Assembly: GCF_000210295.1 (NCBI RefSeq) | Contig: NC_026743.1 | Span: 2,294,001 to 2,358,000, forward strand | DNA length: 64,000 nucleotides | From: Trypanosoma brucei gambiense DAL972 | Lineage: Eukaryota > Euglenozoa > Kinetoplastea > Trypanosomatida > Trypanosomatidae | Direction: 5' to 3' | Shown here: piece by piece, positions 1 through 8,737 of the stretch | How the letters are laid out: each line of letters begins with the position of its first letter | Numbering within the stretch: the first letter of the stretch is position 1 | Made by a program: the position numbers and the translations under genes | Notes under the pieces: model-generated | What the model was told of the DNA's origin: nothing | Seen by the model: only the letters and a program-made list of their open reading frames with translations | Database searches by the model: none

Positions 1-1359
1 ATTCGTGCACATTACCAAAAATTGGGACAAAGCAGAAGTAAATGTAAATTCAGGCTCTGAGATGGTTTCTGGCGTACAATCCGGGACGGGGATGGAGTAA
101 TGATGGAAGGAAGAAATATAAGGAAGTGTGAAGAGAGGAAAAAGAAATTTGAAGTGATGGTGCGAACTTCCGCTAGGTGTTCAGGGCCGTTGACAAGGCT
201 GTATATACTTCTGTTTAAAAGAGGGAACAAAAAGTCCAAAACATTTTATACTAGAGGGCCATCAAACTAAGCAGGTTGGGAAATCTGTGCTGCTCGGGCG
301 TGTGTAACAGTGCTCAAGAATATCCCACCGTATCATGTAAATTAAGCACAAATGCCTTCTTCTTTTGTTCGTGTCAATTTGTTCATTTTTGCTCGTCGGA
401 GGCCTAGTCGATAATACGTACTTGCAAACAATCGTGTGTACCTTCTCCCTTCCACATCACCAACACCACGTCCCAGCACTTTAAGAGCCTTTAAAAAAAT
501 AAAACAAAAATAGGTGAAATAAGGGTTGGACCGCTGGTGGGGGAACATGCGAGTAGAAGGTCTGATTCGGTAACGTATGTGTGTATGTGTTTATGTTTTT
601 TTCTTTTTTTTTTTTTTCTTGGTGGAGGAGGTGCGGTGTTGAGAGTGTTTTTCTTTTGGGCAGTTGTTTAGGTACCAGACACAGGGACAGATAGAGCCCA
701 CCAAGGCGTCGCATTCTATTTCTTTCCTTGTGTATTTTCTTCTATGTCGTTACTATCTTGATGTATTTTTCTTTCACGGCAGGACTCCGCGAGAGGTTGA
801 TACCGTGTTGTTTTGGCCCATGCAAGAGCAAGTGGCCATGGACGGACCAATGGTTGGTTCCTGAAGTCTGTATCATATCCAGTACACTTGTTTTTTCTTT
901 TGGTGCCTCTCCCGCCCTTTTGTTCCTTTGTTTCACTGTTATTGTTCCTCATGCGGGAAAATCAAGTAACTTTGTGGTGTCTGCTCGATGTTGTAACTGA
1001 TGATTTGCTGCCGCCTCTTCTTTTTTTTTTCTTTGTTTGTCCCACGGTTACTTAGTACCCTCCCCGTATCTTCTTCCCGTTTCCACACCTTTTGTCACTC
1101 TACTGTTTGCGGGCGTGTTTGTGTTTGGATTATTCACACGTAGGGAAAAGGACTCCCGAAGGAAGGGTGCATCCAAACGGTGAATTAAAAGCAGAAGGGA
1201 AAGATTTATACTCCTTACTTTTTTGTCGATTTCCGAGGGCTAACAGCGAATACATTTTTGACACATACCCTTTTTTTCTAGAGGACGGGTATTATATCTT
1301 GTGAAGGGTGCGAACACCGCCTCCGCACTCCGTTTTCACTCTGCCATTACCTCAATATA
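1..1359. other. Gene-free leading spacer
   Basis: No reading frame here looks like a protein gene: the frames are short and rich in Phe, Cys and Leu from pyrimidine runs. The first ~100 bases have a short open + frame ending in a stop at about 101-103; it could be the tail of an upstream gene but is too short to judge. The stretch probably holds the 3' UTR of the preceding gene and the spacer. A pyrimidine run ending in an AG at 1280-1281 is the likely trans-splice acceptor of the next gene, leaving a leader of about 78 bases without an upstream ATG. Confidence 0.6.
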
Positions 1360-4300
1360 ATGTTGAGCACCCTTTTCTTCGATGGTGCTGACGCTACCAG
1401 TGCACTTCACGTACGCACAACTCTTGAGGATCGCTTGGGTGATGCACCTGCACGTACCGCAGCTGACAATGTTGTTTCATATCAGGCGATGGATTTCCCC
1501 AGTAGCGGGTCGATTCCGGTTCCATCACTGCGCGCCACACTTTTGTGGTGGTTGGATCGTGATGAGCCGCTGGTTCACATATTGCTAACGGGAAGCACAG
1601 TCGGAGATATGAGTTATTCTTCCCGTAAACTGTCAGTGGAGCTGGTATCACCGCGGCACACTATTATTGCCTGTGGTGTTACACACGTGCGAGATCAGGC
1701 GGTGTTTGCCGTGTCGTGGGTAACTTCTCTTCTCGAAGCAGGGGCTTTGCAAATTCAGCTGCAAAGGAGTAGTGATCATCACAGCCAATTGCTTATTGTT
1801 CCGGATGAACAAGCAGTACTAACATCGCGCTTCTCGGGTGTGGCGGCGGCGTTTGAGTATGATGCGTCAGTGGTTCAGGCGAAGTTAAATGGCAATGGAG
1901 GTAACGTCGATGACGAAGAGGGAAACGGGTCAGAACCCACATTGTGTGCCTCGGTTATTGCGAGCCTGCCGCAGGCCGCTGCCGCCGATGGGCTGCTTTC
2001 TGTCATTCTGTTAAGTAACGGCTGCACGTTGTGGCGTGTGGAAATAGCCAGTGATGGTACCTTTGTTGAGCATGAGTTCAAAGATGCAAGTGGAACTAGT
2101 GATAGCGATGGGGAGTTTTTAGGCGGAAGTTTACTTCCGTCATGGCTCCTCACGTGGTCGCAAGATCATAGGGAAAAGAGCCACCGGCGGTACATCGCCG
2201 TGAGTTCCGTGCAGCTGACCCACTACTTTGCCATTCTTCGCTCTGATGGCTCAATAGGATTGTACGATGACTCCCTGTCCACCATTTCATCAGCGTCAGA
2301 GTGTGCCCTAACAAAGGATGAGATGGTTTTTAGTCACGCACTTCAGTGGTCCGCGCTTATCGGTAATGACGTGCATGTTGTCACCAGTTTTGGTAGGAAG
2401 GAAATTCGGCAGTGCTTGTGGGCTCGGATACCCATCGCATCAACAAGCGGTGATGATCCCAAAACAGTCAAAATGACGATCCTCCCACCTTCGTCCACGA
2501 GCACCCTTTTGGGGTGTGTTGCCATAAACCCAACACGTCTTTCCCTTTTGTGGGATATTGGGGCAGAGGAGGATGCATGTATTCGTTGTTCGCTTTCTGT
2601 TGGTTCACTCATGCATGCCAATGAGCAGGGCTTGTCAGGCATATTGCAAATCATTGATGCACAGGAGGAGTTGGATGCGGATGGCGGTTCCATCAGTGGT
2701 TCTTGTGCTTATTCTTCACTCAGGGAGGCCCAGACTTTCTTCTGTCATTCTAAACCGCTGCATGCGCTTACGGCTGTGGGAGAAGAAATGGTACTGGTAG
2801 AAAAGGTTGATGAGAGCGTACGAGCTCATGTACTCACCAGTGATATGAGTCCGCTCGAGGAGATGCTGGAATCTGCCTTTGCCGTTACGAGGCCTGTTGC
2901 GGCGACGACGCACTGCACACTACCACTTGCATCCCTTCATCTGATTCCTACGGTGGTTAGAGAAAGCGGATGTGCGACGGCGGGAAAGCTTGAAGCATTT
3001 TATGAGGGCATAGAACTGGCTGCCTCATGTGCAGAGGCCGCGGATCACCTTTCGGCCCTTTTGATCAATGCAGTGCATTGTGTTCCAGTCGCATCCACCC
3101 TGGGTGGCTTTCAATTACTGCGCAGTGCCGCACATTTACAGGGGTATACGCCCTCCGGATTTGTAAACGAGGACGCTATCAAGGCCGCCATCGAACACGC
3201 AACTATGTTTTTTGACGTTTCCACAAGGAAGGCATCGTTCTGTAGCTACTCGAGACACTTTATTCAACATACCATCGCACGGGATCTCTTGTTGCGCGTC
3301 GCTTACCTTACATGCTCTTTTATTGGTTGGATGGGGTCGGACCCTGATTACCGAACGAGTCCTGAGATTGCCCGCGTCCGCGCTACTCTTGAACTTTTGT
3401 CCGCTGCGTACCATTCCGTAAGCGTCACAGGCCCTTCAACAGCAACCATCGTACCTGAAGTGCGTAAAACGGTCGCTGACGATGCCATTAGGTTGTTTTT
3501 ACAATTTACGGTGGGCGAGGAAGCGGAGGGAAACGATGTGCTTTTTGCCGTCCGGGTGGCAAACAGGCTAAGGGCCTGCAATGAAGCTCGCGGTCCAAAA
3601 GCTTGTGCAACTTGGTGCAATCTACTTAGTCGTCGTTATCCGTGCTTGCAACACTTCCGAATTATTCGCTGCATCGAGGTAGGCCGGACGTCATGTCCCT
3701 CACAACTAGCTGCTATGTGCCTGGCGACTACCTTTCACTTGGTGAACTGTCCTGCGCCAGTTGCCAAAGCGTTGTTGCTCGACTGTGGGTTGGCCATATA
3801 CAACGACAGCACATTTCAAACTGCCTTCAACGGTATAGACGTCAGAGAGTGGTGGGCGCTGCTAGACGATAGCGGTGACTCCACCGATGGAAAAATAAGT
3901 GCCGTCATCGCCTCTGTGTACCGTGTGGCGCTCCTTCGCTGCATTGTGCACCCCGGTACTTCACACCATGCGAGCGCTAGTGCATCGCTAGTTCGTGAGC
4001 TGTTTCTTGCGGAACTGATTCAACTCGGACAGCACCTTCAAGAGTCACGTCTTGACTGTCCTGGGATCCTTCGGGCACTCACAGAACTCCGCGTAGATAC
4101 GCACATGTTTCTCGCGAGAGCGGCTCTCGACGATCCCAACTTTGGGGATGCGTTCCGGTCGATTGCAGATGTGCAGCAGATCGCGGTGGGTCCTGATATA
4201 AAGACTGTGTGCATGGAGAAGATTGGGCTTTTGATTGGTGAGGTAGTCGAGATTGCGTCTTCATCCGATGAACTTACCGACTGCCTTGTCGACGTCACGC

Positions 4301-5580
4301 ACTGTAGTGCTGAATTAGACACTCTTCTCACGTCCAAGTGGTACTCGTTTATTGCACGACTAGCTGTCAGAAGCGGTTCAACAGAGGCAGAACAACTGCG
4401 ATGGCGCGCAGCAATTGGCCTGTACCGTTACCTTTGCAAGCGTCACGCATACGGGCAAGCCGGCCGGATGATGACAGACCTTACCACAGCCATACGTTGC
4501 TCATCGCTTCGTGCGAACGTTGTTGAAACAGTGGTGGAACTCACTTCACTGGCTGTGACCGCGGTGGAACTCATCTCTCCAATAGCTCCACTTCAGGTAC
4601 AAGACAGCGAACCCCTGGATGGTGCTCAGGAATCTTCCACATTTAGTGCGTGCAGTGGTACAGGGTGCTTTTTTACACCAGAGTACGCAGCTGTGAGGGA
4701 GCCGTTGGGTCGTGAGCACCTTCCATGGGTGCGGCGTCGCCATTATCAGGCATATTGTGAACAGCAACTCCTGAAGGCGAACCGACGTGTGGACTGCACC
4801 GATTTGTGGGTAGAAAATCCGCCACCAGCGGCGTACGCCGCTGCATTGAGACGCTTCGTGGAGGCACTCATGGAGGCGCGGCTATGGACTGAGGCTTTGC
4901 GGTTTGCAGCTATGGCAGGGGCTGATGTTGGTTTGGTGCTTCAAAATCACGCGCTGGACCTTATGAAACATACAAATTACACCTGCGACGAGGAGGCTCT
5001 TGAGGAGTGGGTTATGTTAGTGGCAAGTTGTGAAGAATTTTCCACACTTTCTAACAAGTATTCACCATTGCGTTCAACTGTTGTCACAGCACTTCTATGT
5101 GACTGCGAAAAGGTGTGCCCTGCGCTCCTAGATTCTCTCCTAAAGGCCGACCGCTATGAAGCGCTACAAGCGCTTCTTGAGGTATTTGAAACGCTGCTTC
5201 GCAGAAATTCCTTCTCCGAAGGAGACGATATGACCGACGGAGAGGACCGTAACCATGACTCCTTGACATCTGCCGCATGCAATGAGGAGGAAGGTGATGA
5301 TAAAAGTGACGGTGCGTACAAACCATGGATGTTGCTGCTGAAGGCCCTTCAAATCGGTACCGCCGTTCTCATGGACTCGCTCTCGAATGAAGAAAAGTTT
5401 GAGCTAAACGAAGCACCGATGACGGCTGGTGTCTTTGATCCTATGGTGCGGAGGGCGAGTGAACTACTGAACTCACCGTTGTTGCTTCAACACCCTTCTC
5501 TTGTGAAAGCGGAGGGTACAGCAACGAACTTTTTGAAATTTGTTGGGTTGGTGAAGCAGAAGAAGTTAGCAGGGCTATAG
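1360..5580 (+). CDS. Large conserved protein, possible Nup160/Nup120-type scaffold nucleoporin
   Basis: The frame encodes 1406 residues from an ATG, the first one after the likely splice acceptor at 1280-1281. I see no catalytic motif. The first ~500 residues are rich in short beta-like stretches alternating with acidic loops, as in a beta-propeller; the rest is Leu/Ala-rich and helical, as in an alpha-solenoid. That order, the size (~150 kDa) and the general pattern of the N-terminal blocks fit outer-ring scaffold nucleoporins of the Nup160/Nup120 class, but no short signature proves it. Other propeller-solenoid proteins (Elongator ELP1, Rav1, vesicle-coat or intraflagellar-transport subunits) remain possible. 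Acidic low-complexity segments lie near residues 180-190 and 1285-1315. The gene is certain; the nucleoporin call is a fold-level inference. Confidence 0.6.
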   Translation: MLSTLFFDGADATSALHVRTTLEDRLGDAPARTAADNVVSYQAMDFPSSGSIPVPSLRATLLWWLDRDEPLVHILLTGSTVGDMSYSSRKLSVELVSPRHTIIACGVTHVRDQAVFAVSWVTSLLEAGALQIQLQRSSDHHSQLLIVPDEQAVLTSRFSGVAAAFEYDASVVQAKLNGNGGNVDDEEGNGSEPTLCASVIASLPQAAAADGLLSVILLSNGCTLWRVEIASDGTFVEHEFKDASGTSDSDGEFLGGSLLPSWLLTWSQDHREKSHRRYIAVSSVQLTHYFAILRSDGSIGLYDDSLSTISSASECALTKDEMVFSHALQWSALIGNDVHVVTSFGRKEIRQCLWARIPIASTSGDDPKTVKMTILPPSSTSTLLGCVAINPTRLSLLWDIGAEEDACIRCSLSVGSLMHANEQGLSGILQIIDAQEELDADGGSISGSCAYSSLREAQTFFCHSKPLHALTAVGEEMVLVEKVDESVRAHVLTSDMSPLEEMLESAFAVTRPVAATTHCTLPLASLHLIPTVVRESGCATAGKLEAFYEGIELAASCAEAADHLSALLINAVHCVPVASTLGGFQLLRSAAHLQGYTPSGFVNEDAIKAAIEHATMFFDVSTRKASFCSYSRHFIQHTIARDLLLRVAYLTCSFIGWMGSDPDYRTSPEIARVRATLELLSAAYHSVSVTGPSTATIVPEVRKTVADDAIRLFLQFTVGEEAEGNDVLFAVRVANRLRACNEARGPKACATWCNLLSRRYPCLQHFRIIRCIEVGRTSCPSQLAAMCLATTFHLVNCPAPVAKALLLDCGLAIYNDSTFQTAFNGIDVREWWALLDDSGDSTDGKISAVIASVYRVALLRCIVHPGTSHHASASASLVRELFLAELIQLGQHLQESRLDCPGILRALTELRVDTHMFLARAALDDPNFGDAFRSIADVQQIAVGPDIKTVCMEKIGLLIGEVVEIASSSDELTDCLVDVTHCSAELDTLLTSKWYSFIARLAVRSGSTEAEQLRWRAAIGLYRYLCKRHAYGQAGRMMTDLTTAIRCSSLRANVVETVVELTSLAVTAVELISPIAPLQVQDSEPLDGAQESSTFSACSGTGCFFTPEYAAVREPLGREHLPWVRRRHYQAYCEQQLLKANRRVDCTDLWVENPPPAAYAAALRRFVEALMEARLWTEALRFAAMAGADVGLVLQNHALDLMKHTNYTCDEEALEEWVMLVASCEEFSTLSNKYSPLRSTVVTALLCDCEKVCPALLDSLLKADRYEALQALLEVFETLLRRNSFSEGDDMTDGEDRNHDSLTSAACNEEEGDDKSDGAYKPWMLLLKALQIGTAVLMDSLSNEEKFELNEAPMTAGVFDPMVRRASELLNSPLLLQHPSLVKAEGTATNFLKFVGLVKQKKLAGL

Positions 5581-6052
5581 TTGCTCCCGAATAAGGAAAG
5601 GGCAGGTAGTGTGCGTCAAAATAGAGGAGTAATTCTAAGGTAGGAGAAGAAGTGAAGCAAAAGTTGAAAACTTATATATATTATATTTTTCCTGGGGTGA
5701 CAACAAGAGTTGAGTCCAAGACATTTTTTGTCACCACAACTCTATCTGCGAACCATTTTGTTGGTTGGTTGTGGCGGCGGATCGTGAAGTTGCCAATGAG
5801 GGCGACAAAATTATCAAAAAAAGGCAATGAAAGGGGGATGTCACTCAAGCCCACCAACGGGAGGGGAGGTGGTGAACGAATGGTTGGTAATCTCTTAAAA
5901 GGGAAACACTTTTTTTTTGCCGCCGCGGCGTGCGGTTGAACTCTTGTGTGTGCGTGTGTGAAGGGGAGCCATGCCATTTTTCGCTACGTACACGCAGCTC
6001 TGTACTTAATTCTCACTTTTACCCTCGTAGGTGGACACCTTAGGAGCACACC
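5581..6052. other. Spacer with trans-splice acceptor
   Basis: No gene is seen. The spacer presumably holds the 3' UTR of the upstream gene. The pyrimidine-rich stretch at about 6006-6028 ends in an AG at 6029-6030, the likely spliced-leader addition site for the HAT-repeat gene, giving a 22-base leader. The ten bases ACCCTCGTAG at this site recur at the acceptor of the gene starting at 21838. Confidence 0.6.
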
Positions 6053-8383
6053 ATGAAGCGGAACCGTAACTACAACGACCAAATGGGTCCAGCGGCTGCA
6101 GCGTTGCGCCGCCGCTCTGTTTTTCGTGATGCTCGCGCTTCTTCTACACAGTTGACTGATGCCCAGTTAATCGCAGGGGCGCTAGAGATGCAGCGTAGCA
6201 TTGGCCCCTCGAACACAAGTACAACTGTTGTTATCAACAGCCCAGAGGAACTTGCTCTTTACAGACAAAAAACGCGTGCTGAACTGGAGGAGCGGGTGAA
6301 ACGCGGCTACACATTCCTTGGAAATTGGGTGAAGTATGCGAGGTGGGAGGCACAACAGAAAGACTACGAGCGCATGCGCAGCATACTGGAACGCGCCGTC
6401 AAGTATCATGGCGCAAATCCCGTTCTCTGGCGCGATTATGCTGAGTTGGAGGAGGAGGGTGGTTTTATAAATCATGCACGAGCGGTGTGGGAGCGTGGTG
6501 TCACTGCACTACCATCCGCGACAGACCTCTGGCTAAAATATATTGTGCTCGAACAGGCAGCAGGGCAGGACGGTAAGGTGCGCGACTTATTTAACCGTTG
6601 GGTGTCAGGGCCGACGCCACCTGCGTGCGCATGGGAGTTATTTGCGCTGTTCGAGGCGCAACAGCGTCGCGCTGAAAACTGTCGGGATATTTTGCGGCGG
6701 TATGTGGAGGCTCACGGCACTGTGGAGTGTTGGATTTTCTATGGTAGTGCCGAGTTGAATGTGCTGAAGAATGCGGACCGTGCCGTCATGGTTTACGCTT
6801 GTGCGATGGAATCGTTGCCTAACGAATATATAAATGGTGAGAAAGATTGTCGAATACCGCTTGCGTGGGCTGACGCCCTTGCCGCCGCACTGAAATTTGA
6901 TGAAGCACGCGAACTATATCATCGTCTTTTGAAGGAGTGTACATCTGTGAAGGCACTGGACGGCATTTTCACGGCTTACAAGCGCTTTGAGCGACTATAC
7001 GGAAGTGCTGAGAACCATGAGACTATGACCTCAGTCATCGCCAGAGCAATGTACCAGCATCGCATCGCCCACAACCCTCGTGATTTTGATGCTTACGTTG
7101 CGCAGTTTCTACTTTTTCGTGATGCGACCCAAGGAGATAATGCAAGTGTGTGTGCGGGCCATGCTGTTAATGTGGGCAGTAAGGGAGGAGCGTGGGAGGA
7201 GGCACTCCAGTGTTTAACGGCTGCTGCTGGGATCCGTATTGATGGGGAGAAAGATGCTGTGTTGGCGCAACACCACGCTGTTGTGGTGATGGCATATGCG
7301 CGTTTGGTGGAGGAGCGTGGTGATGTGGCCGCTGCACGCTCAGCATTAGCGAAGTGCATCCGCCATTTCCCCTTTAAGACGGCATGTTGCCCACGACTCT
7401 GGATAGAGGCTGCAGCGCTTGAAGAGCGACATGGTGAGTTTGTTCAAGCACAAAAACTTCTCGCTGCGTCACTTAATATCTCACCCTGCCCCGAAGTATT
7501 CGATGCTGCGCTTCGCTTGGAGTCTAATGCTTGCGCAGCTGGTGAAGTTAGCGCAGAAAGTTGCGTTCAGCGCAGTCGTGCCATCTATGAGAGTGCGATT
7601 AAGCAGTTCCCACAAAATTTCGCCTTGTGGGAGGGCTACGCGAAGTTGGAGGAGAAAGAACGACAATTTCACCGCTCTGACGCCCTGCGTGCTGCATGCA
7701 TACGTTCCTTCTCCGCAGTTGCGCGGTCGGTGGTCTCGTTGTCTGAGCGTTATGAAGTACTGGAGAAGGTGGACCAAGCTTGGGCGCGCCGCCTCGCTCT
7801 GAAGCGACGTCTCCTTCGCTCTGCCCGCAAGAAAACGTGTGGAGGGCTCTCGGAGAGTGCTGAGGTGGAGGAACTTAACTCTTCCCTTCGTCAGCTATAC
7901 CAAGAGCTGTTGGATTCCGTGTGGGATGAATACATATATGAAGCATTACGTTGGAGGGGTAAAAATGCCTCAACAGTTGGGGTTCTCTCCCCGCCCCCAT
8001 TGCGGCTGCCGGAGGTTCTTACACCGGCGACGGCCAGATGGGCAGAGGCCGTTAGTGCGGTGACAAATTTTGTTGTCTCGTCGACGACGGCTGATGGTCG
8101 ACCGGAGGACTCGTCTGTGGAGTGGATGCGCACAACATTCCATGAGCGGCTTGAGAGGTACCGCCCCAAGTTGCTGCAAGAGTTTGGGGGGCTGGACAAT
8201 AACGCCAGTTTTGAGGCGATACAACAGTCGAAGCGGTGGGTAGAATTCCTTCTGTCTCCGAACGGAACGGAGTGGCGGCGGTTTGAAGCAGCTCATGGGA
8301 CATCTGATACGTTGGAAGCGGCGAAGGAATGCACGCAACCAACTGCACGTCGCACGCGGTTGTTTGTGAGGAAAAAGGCATGA
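6053..8383 (+). CDS. CLF1: Crooked neck-like HAT-repeat pre-mRNA splicing factor (CRNKL1/Clf1/Syf3)
   Basis: The 776-residue protein is built from HAT (half-a-TPR) repeats. Typical HAT blocks with paired Trp, Tyr and Glu occur throughout, for example WVKYARWE near residue 95, LWRDYAELE near 125, and LWEGYAKLEE near 525. The order of an N-terminal basic segment, a block starting with an R-x-E-L-E-E-R-like helix and then tandem HAT repeats matches crooked neck/Clf1/Syf3, a core component of the Prp19-associated (NineTeen) complex that acts in spliceosome activation. Length fits the family (about 680-850). In trypanosomes the main splicing reaction is trans-splicing, so the protein probably serves there. 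The close relative Syf1 has a different, longer repeat layout. The start is the first ATG after the acceptor at 6029-6030. Confidence 0.88.
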   Translation: MKRNRNYNDQMGPAAAALRRRSVFRDARASSTQLTDAQLIAGALEMQRSIGPSNTSTTVVINSPEELALYRQKTRAELEERVKRGYTFLGNWVKYARWEAQQKDYERMRSILERAVKYHGANPVLWRDYAELEEEGGFINHARAVWERGVTALPSATDLWLKYIVLEQAAGQDGKVRDLFNRWVSGPTPPACAWELFALFEAQQRRAENCRDILRRYVEAHGTVECWIFYGSAELNVLKNADRAVMVYACAMESLPNEYINGEKDCRIPLAWADALAAALKFDEARELYHRLLKECTSVKALDGIFTAYKRFERLYGSAENHETMTSVIARAMYQHRIAHNPRDFDAYVAQFLLFRDATQGDNASVCAGHAVNVGSKGGAWEEALQCLTAAAGIRIDGEKDAVLAQHHAVVVMAYARLVEERGDVAAARSALAKCIRHFPFKTACCPRLWIEAAALEERHGEFVQAQKLLAASLNISPCPEVFDAALRLESNACAAGEVSAESCVQRSRAIYESAIKQFPQNFALWEGYAKLEEKERQFHRSDALRAACIRSFSAVARSVVSLSERYEVLEKVDQAWARRLALKRRLLRSARKKTCGGLSESAEVEELNSSLRQLYQELLDSVWDEYIYEALRWRGKNASTVGVLSPPPLRLPEVLTPATARWAEAVSAVTNFVVSSTTADGRPEDSSVEWMRTTFHERLERYRPKLLQEFGGLDNNASFEAIQQSKRWVEFLLSPNGTEWRRFEAAHGTSDTLEAAKECTQPTARRTRLFVRKKA

Positions 8384-8737
8384 AGAAGCAGGGTTAGTGA
8401 ATGCACGAGGCTGAGGAGAGGTGTGGTAGTATCAGAGAGTGTGGAAGCTGTAAATTGCTGTCACTTGCCAAACAGAAAGGCACGTTTATTGTATATCATT
8501 GTAATTCTCTATTGGTCGCTCCTGCCTCTCGTGTTTCTATTTTACATGCATCTTCTTCTTTGTTTCATGCAATCATAAGAGCTTTTCACCTTGCAGCGAC
8601 AAGCCGCCTAAACGCTTTTTGATGCTATTCGGGGACCCTAAGAAGTATCGTGCCTTCACACCGATTCTTCAACTTCTCGTGGGGCGTGTTTCACTCCAGA
8701 TCGCATTAAACTCTTGTTTCCCGGTCCACAGGTAAAA
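8384..8737. other. Spacer with two candidate splice acceptors
   Basis: No gene is supported; a 73-codon frame at 8401-8622 has no recognisable features. Pyrimidine-rich sequence at about 8664-8697 leads to an AG at 8698-8699, and a second AG lies at 8730-8731. Either would leave a short leader (38 or 6 bases) before the ATG at 8738. Confidence 0.5.

Noticed and set aside
8714..8737. Upstream in-frame TTG start for the PH/Arf-like gene (likewise GTG/TTG starts at 14787, 21826, 51682, 52933, 55464, 56707, 60578)
   Set aside because: Kinetoplastid nuclear genes start at ATG; in each case the first in-frame ATG fits the acceptor and the protein N-terminus better.
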